This document shows positions 60,456 through 64,000 of a stretch of DNA of 64,000 bases, piece after piece. Both the position numbers and the translations under genes were made by a program. The notes beneath the pieces were generated by a model. That model was not told the DNA's origin, did not search any database, and saw only the letters and a program-made list of their open reading frames with translations. Origin of the DNA: Chitinophaga ginsengisoli. Lineage in GTDB: Bacteria; Bacteroidota; Bacteroidia; Chitinophagales; Chitinophagaceae. The DNA is taken from assembly GCF_003014595.1 (NCBI RefSeq), contig NZ_PYGK01000007.1, positions 62,001 through 126,000 on the forward strand, in the 5' to 3' direction. The number at the start of each line of letters is the position of its first letter. Position 1 is the stretch's first letter.

Positions 60456-61286
60456 ATGAAATATAGCCTTTGTTTTTTCCTCATCCTATTGCTCTCCTGC
60501 AGCAATAAGCAGAAAGCTGTTAAAGTAAAAGGCTCTGACACAGAAGTAAACCTTGCCGTGGTCTTAGCCGAGCACTTTTACAAACTTAACAGACATTACC
60601 GCCTTGCCATCTCCGGTGGAGGTTCGGGCTTAGGTATTGCCTCCCTGTTAAATAACGAGGCAGATATGGCCAACTCCAGCAGGCCTCTCACGGCAGAGGA
60701 AAAAGCATTATTCGAGAAACGGGGTATTGCCCTGAAAACGGTCGTGTTTGCGGAAGATGCCACTGCCTTTATTGTACATAAAAACTTCCCTGTCGATTCC
60801 ATCAGCGTGGATGCGTTGGCTGCCTTATTAAGCGGTAAATCCAAAACCTGGCAGCAGATAACGGGCAAACCAGTGCCTGTAAATATCTATGGCAGGCAAA
60901 GCAATTCCGGTACCTATTCTTTTGTACAAAAGAAGCTAGGTATTCAGTTCAGCACGGAAGCTAAGGAAATGAACGGGAATGCGCAGATCATGGAAGGAAT
61001 CAAGACGGATGAGTCAGGAATAGGATATGTGGGCGCAGGATATATTATGCACGACAATGGAAAACAAGGTGTAAAGGTGCTGCGGGTCATCGATAGTGCC
61101 GGCAGACAGGCTATTTCTCCTTTAGATGCCAAAGCTATCACAGAAGGCCGCTATTTCTTCCAGCGTCCCTTGTATCAGTTCGTCAGAAGCAGTTCCTGGG
61201 GAAAAGTGGTACCATTTATCAACTTTGAGAAAAGTCCCGAAGGCCAACAGATCATCCGAAACTCAGGGTATTATATCATTGATTAA
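60456..61286 (+). CDS. pstS: Phosphate-binding lipoprotein PstS
   Basis: The 276-residue protein has a lipobox (LLSC with Cys15) and the PBP pattern of phosphate-binding proteins: VKGSDTEVNLAVVLAEHF near 23, SGGGSGLGIASLLNNEADMANSSRPL near 48-73, FAEDATAFIVHKNFPVDSI near 90 and GRQSNSGTYSFVQKKL near 148-163, which holds the phosphate-binding Ser/Gly set. It captures phosphate in the periplasm for the PstCAB importer. pstC follows after 10 bp. Confidence 0.92.
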   Translation: MKYSLCFFLILLLSCSNKQKAVKVKGSDTEVNLAVVLAEHFYKLNRHYRLAISGGGSGLGIASLLNNEADMANSSRPLTAEEKALFEKRGIALKTVVFAEDATAFIVHKNFPVDSISVDALAALLSGKSKTWQQITGKPVPVNIYGRQSNSGTYSFVQKKLGIQFSTEAKEMNGNAQIMEGIKTDESGIGYVGAGYIMHDNGKQGVKVLRVIDSAGRQAISPLDAKAITEGRYFFQRPLYQFVRSSSWGKVVPFINFEKSPEGQQIIRNSGYYIID

Positions 61287-61296
61287 AGCAAGCCTA

Positions 61297-62187
61297 ATGA
61301 AGTTAGCCGCTAGAGAAAGATTAGACAAGCTGGTAAAGTTGGTCTTCCGGACCACGGGTTTACTAGTGATTATGATCCTGGGAGGCATTCTGGTAATGTT
61401 GCTCTGGAACACCTTCGCCTTTTTCCTACACGTAAAACCGGTTGATTTTGTCACGGGTACACAATGGAACCCTGTTGGCCATAAGGCACGTTATGGGATG
61501 CTACCTTTGCTCGTCAGCACTGCGCTCGTGACCCTGGGAGCTATGGCCATTGCCATTCCGCTCGGGATTGGTACAGCCGCTTTTATTTCTGAGTATGCAG
61601 GAAAGAAATTGAGGAACATATTAAAACCGCTGATTGAAATGCTTGCGGCGGTACCTTCTGTAGCGATCGGCTTTTTAGGTATCGTGATCGTAGGTCCTGG
61701 CATTGCCAGTATCACCAATCAGGCCAACGGATTGAATGCACTGAATGGGGCTATACTCCTGGCTATTATGGCCTTGCCTACCATTATTACAGTAACGGAA
61801 GATGCATTACAGGCATTACCACAAACATATCGTGAAGCCAGTTATGGTGTAGGCGCCAGCAGATGGCAAACAGTGCGTAAAGTAGTAATACCCGCCGCAG
61901 CACCGGGGATTATTGCTGCCGTTATGTTAGGTGCAGGACGCGCCATTGGCGAAACAATGACGGTATTAATGGCCACAGGCAATGCATCCGCTTTTCCCAA
62001 AGGATTCTTTCACTCGGTACGTACCATCACCGCTACCATTGCTATTGAAATGGGAGAGGTGCCTTATCAGACTACACACTATTATGCATTGTTTGCCATC
62101 GCAGCAGTATTATTCCTGATAACGCTGCTGGTGAATCTGGCTGGTGAATATTTTGTAAACCGTTATAGAAAATACCAGGTTGCATGA
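61297..62187 (+). CDS. pstC: Phosphate ABC transporter permease PstC
   Basis: The product (296 residues from the ATG at 61297) has six membrane segments and the permease loop EASYGVGASRWQTVRKVVIPAAAPGI near 190-215 that docks to the ATPase. KARYGMLPLLVSTALVTLGAMAIAIPLGIGTAAFISEYAG is the PstC family N-terminal core. The start is preferred to an upstream frame that overlaps pstS. It overlaps pstA by 4 bp (ATGA). Confidence 0.93.
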   Translation: MKLAARERLDKLVKLVFRTTGLLVIMILGGILVMLLWNTFAFFLHVKPVDFVTGTQWNPVGHKARYGMLPLLVSTALVTLGAMAIAIPLGIGTAAFISEYAGKKLRNILKPLIEMLAAVPSVAIGFLGIVIVGPGIASITNQANGLNALNGAILLAIMALPTIITVTEDALQALPQTYREASYGVGASRWQTVRKVVIPAAAPGIIAAVMLGAGRAIGETMTVLMATGNASAFPKGFFHSVRTITATIAIEMGEVPYQTTHYYALFAIAAVLFLITLLVNLAGEYFVNRYRKYQVA

Positions 62188-63029
62188 TGAAGAAGTTATC
62201 ACCCGTCATAGAATGGTTTACACTCCTGTTTTGTACAGGTACCGTGCTGTCTTTCCTGGTAGTGATCCTGTACGACCTGGTTGTAAAAGGCTGGTCTACC
62301 TTATCCTGGCGGTTCATTACGGCACTGCCTACGCAGGGGATGACCAGGGGAGGTATTTTACCTGCCATCACAGGTACCATTACACTTACGCTGGTCACGG
62401 CTTTGGTGGCGGTACCACTGGGCATTGGTTGCGCCGTTTACCTGAATGAATATGCACCGGACAACTGGATGACGAGACTGATCAGGGGCTCTATCCGTAA
62501 TTTGTCTGGCGTACCATCTATTATCTACGGACTGTTCGGCCTTGCTTTGTTTGTACAGGGTATGGGCATGGGCACTTCGATGATAGCAGCAGGACTAACC
62601 CTCGGACTTTTATCTCTTCCCTACATTATTTCCACGACAGAAGAAGCATTGCGACGCATTCCTGCCAGCACGCGTGAAGCTGCGTTGGGAATAGGCGCCA
62701 CGCAGTTTGAATCTATCCGCGATGTAGTATTACCATCTGCTTTACCCGGCATCTTAACCGGTGTGGTATTGACCTTATCCAGGGCTGCCGGAGAAACAGC
62801 ACCGATACTGTTTACCGGAGTAGCTTTTTATATTACCGGTTCTTCAGGGTTCCTTAACCAGGAATTTATGGCACTGCCTTACCATCTGTACATGTTGTCA
62901 ACCCAGCACCAGTCAATAGAAGAGGTGCGGCCGCTGGCATATGGAACAGCGCTGGTACTGATAATAGTGGTGTTCCTGCTCAACTTAACTGCATTTTATA
63001 TTCGTTATAAACATAGCAACAATGACTGA
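62184..63029 (+). CDS. pstA: Phosphate ABC transporter permease PstA
   Basis: The 281-residue protein has six membrane segments, the family start with FITALPTQGMTRGGILPAITGTITLTLV near 48-75 and the EAA-type loop STREAALGIGATQFESIRDVVLPSALPGI near 165-194. With PstC it forms the channel. It overlaps pstB by 8 bp. Confidence 0.93.
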   Translation: MMKKLSPVIEWFTLLFCTGTVLSFLVVILYDLVVKGWSTLSWRFITALPTQGMTRGGILPAITGTITLTLVTALVAVPLGIGCAVYLNEYAPDNWMTRLIRGSIRNLSGVPSIIYGLFGLALFVQGMGMGTSMIAAGLTLGLLSLPYIISTTEEALRRIPASTREAALGIGATQFESIRDVVLPSALPGILTGVVLTLSRAAGETAPILFTGVAFYITGSSGFLNQEFMALPYHLYMLSTQHQSIEEVRPLAYGTALVLIIVVFLLNLTAFYIRYKHSNND

Positions 63030-63804
63030 GGATGTAGCAATAATGATCAAAGAGAAAACAAAGCTGTCGGCAGCCGGTGTTAATCTCTGGTTTGGCAACA
63101 AACACGTATTGAAGAATGTTGGCGTTAGTTTTTCGGAGAAGAAAGTAACAGCGCTGATCGGTCCTTCCGGTTGTGGTAAGAGTACGTTGTTACGCTGTTT
63201 TAATCGCATGCATGACCTCGCGCCGGACGTCAGAATAGAAGGGAAACTGGCACTGGAAAAACAAGATCTCTACGATCGCGCCATCTCTGTAACACAGGTG
63301 CGCAAGAGAATAGGCATGGTATTTCAGAAAGCGAATCCTTTCCCGAAAAGTATCTATGAAAATATTAATTACGGTCTGAAGATCAATGACGTACCTGCAG
63401 GCGAAAGGCAAGGCATCATTGAAAACGCCCTGAAAGAAAGCTTCCTCTGGGATGAAGTAAAAGATGATCTGAAAAAGCCTGCCACCCGCCTATCCGGTGG
63501 TCAGCAGCAAAGGTTATGTATCGCGCGGACAGTAGCATTGCGTCCGGAAGTAATCCTGATGGATGAGCCTTGTTCTGCTTTAGATCCTATTAGTACTAGC
63601 AAAGTAGAAGAGCTGATTGAAAAACTGCGTGAGCAATATACCATTGTAATCGTGACACACAATATGCAGCAGGCACAGCGTGTTGCAGACAGTACTATTT
63701 TTATGTATTTGGGAGAAGTAGTGGAAGCAGGAAACACCAGTGATATCTTCAATAATCCGCAGAAAGAACTAACTGCCAATTATGTGAGAGGGCATTTCGG
63801 ATGA
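63022..63804 (+). CDS. pstB: Phosphate ABC transporter ATPase PstB
   Basis: The 260-residue protein has Walker A GPSGCGKST near 52-60, the LSGGQQQR signature near 157-164, Walker B VILMDEPCSALDP near 176-188 and VTHNMQQAQRV near 211, with the PstB-typical FNRMHDL after Walker A. It powers phosphate import. The operon ends here; a short stem at 63826-63851 (CTGCCGGAT with its complement) may end the transcript. No phoU gene follows, unlike in most pst operons. Confidence 0.95.
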   Translation: MTEDVAIMIKEKTKLSAAGVNLWFGNKHVLKNVGVSFSEKKVTALIGPSGCGKSTLLRCFNRMHDLAPDVRIEGKLALEKQDLYDRAISVTQVRKRIGMVFQKANPFPKSIYENINYGLKINDVPAGERQGIIENALKESFLWDEVKDDLKKPATRLSGGQQQRLCIARTVALRPEVILMDEPCSALDPISTSKVEELIEKLREQYTIVIVTHNMQQAQRVADSTIFMYLGEVVEAGNTSDIFNNPQKELTANYVRGHFG

Positions 63805-63875
63805 CGATCTCATACAGAAAATCCTGCCGGATAAATTAAAATCTGGCAGAGCCACTGATATTAATAATACTACAA

Positions 63876-64000
63876 CTACTGAAATGGCAGCGGTCTTACA
63901 AAGCTCCTGTAGTAGTCAACATCAATCTCTTCGAGATCCTTCGCTGCTTTATACTCCGGATACTCTTTATTAGATGCATACTTCACTGCCTGCATAAACT
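63876..64000 (-). CDS. C-terminal part of an unknown protein (gene starts beyond the window)
   Basis: A minus-strand frame stays open from the window end to a stop at 63876, giving about 40 residues that end YYRSFVRPLPFQ, with FMQAVKYASNKEYPEY before it. No family could be recognised from so short a part. It converges with pstB, so phoU does not follow the phosphate genes in the usual way. Confidence 0.5.
   Translation of the reverse strand, partial: FMQAVKYASNKEYPEYKAAKDLEEIDVDYYRSFVRPLPFQ

Overview
The window reads as a chromosomal segment of a Bacteroidota bacterium, most like the Chitinophaga group. Reasons visible in the sequence: several start sites sit behind the Bacteroidota -7 element TAnnTTTG, Shine-Dalgarno sites are weak or absent, and family types such as DUF6089-like outer-membrane proteins, ImuA/ImuB/DnaE2, UbiD-type decarboxylase, a GH65 enzyme and Nal1-like peptidase occur together. 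No rRNA, tRNA, CRISPR array, complete insertion sequence or phage was recognised. All family names come from reading the translations; no database search was run.

Layout. 0-4.6 kb (minus strand): a partial acetyltransferase, a frameshifted secreted-protein gene, a secreted protein of unknown function, a RimJ/RimL-like acetyltransferase, an AI-2E-family permease and an AraC/GyrI-like regulator. 4.7-9.4 kb (plus): a DUF6089-like protein, a small Tyr/Pro-rich secreted protein, a UbiD-family decarboxylase and a small secreted protein. 9.5-15.4 kb: release factor 3, a MacB/FtsX-like permease, TsaD, a TrmN6-like methyltransferase and a lysine-forming saccharopine-dehydrogenase-like protein. 15.6-28.4 kb: an esterase, AraC regulators, exonuclease III, the imuA-imuB-dnaE2 mutagenesis cassette, a short-chain dehydrogenase and a secreted GH65-like hydrolase.

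28.6-34.1 kb is an arsenic-resistance locus on the minus strand (LOG-family protein, ArsR, ArsM, ACR3, metallophosphatase, ArsN-like acetyltransferase, ArsO-like flavoprotein). Three copies of one imperfect palindrome, two of them overlapping matched promoters, suggest a single ArsR regulon in two transcription units. 34.2-36.2 kb is an HxlR-controlled redox cassette. 36.2-39.9 kb looks like an accessory island: a DnaD/DnaC-like pair preceded by a short ORF with ten CTA leucine codons, a 43-bp-arm hairpin and two unknown genes.

41.6-42.7 kb encodes a cytoplasmic Nal1-like serine peptidase beside a purine-rich microsatellite tract. 43.3-53.6 kb is a complete reductive pyrimidine-degradation locus: an Lrp-type regulator divergent from malonate-semialdehyde dehydrogenase, beta-alanine-type aminotransferase, NCS1 transporter, dihydropyrimidinase, beta-ureidopropionase, PreT and PreA. 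Copies of a dispersed GC-rich palindromic repeat punctuate this locus at three junctions; a fourth copy lies at 9.2 kb. 54.3-58.2 kb holds a Tat-exported phospholipase C and a secreted acetolactate decarboxylase preceded by a terminator-ending structured RNA candidate. The right end has DinB-like protein, DNA-3-methyladenine glycosylase I and a pstS-pstC-pstA-pstB phosphate operon with a Pho-box-like repeat but no adjacent phoU.

The least explained elements are the leader RNA at 57.1 kb, the CTA-rich leader ORF with its replication-like gene pair, the 38.7-kb hairpin, and the dispersed repeat family.
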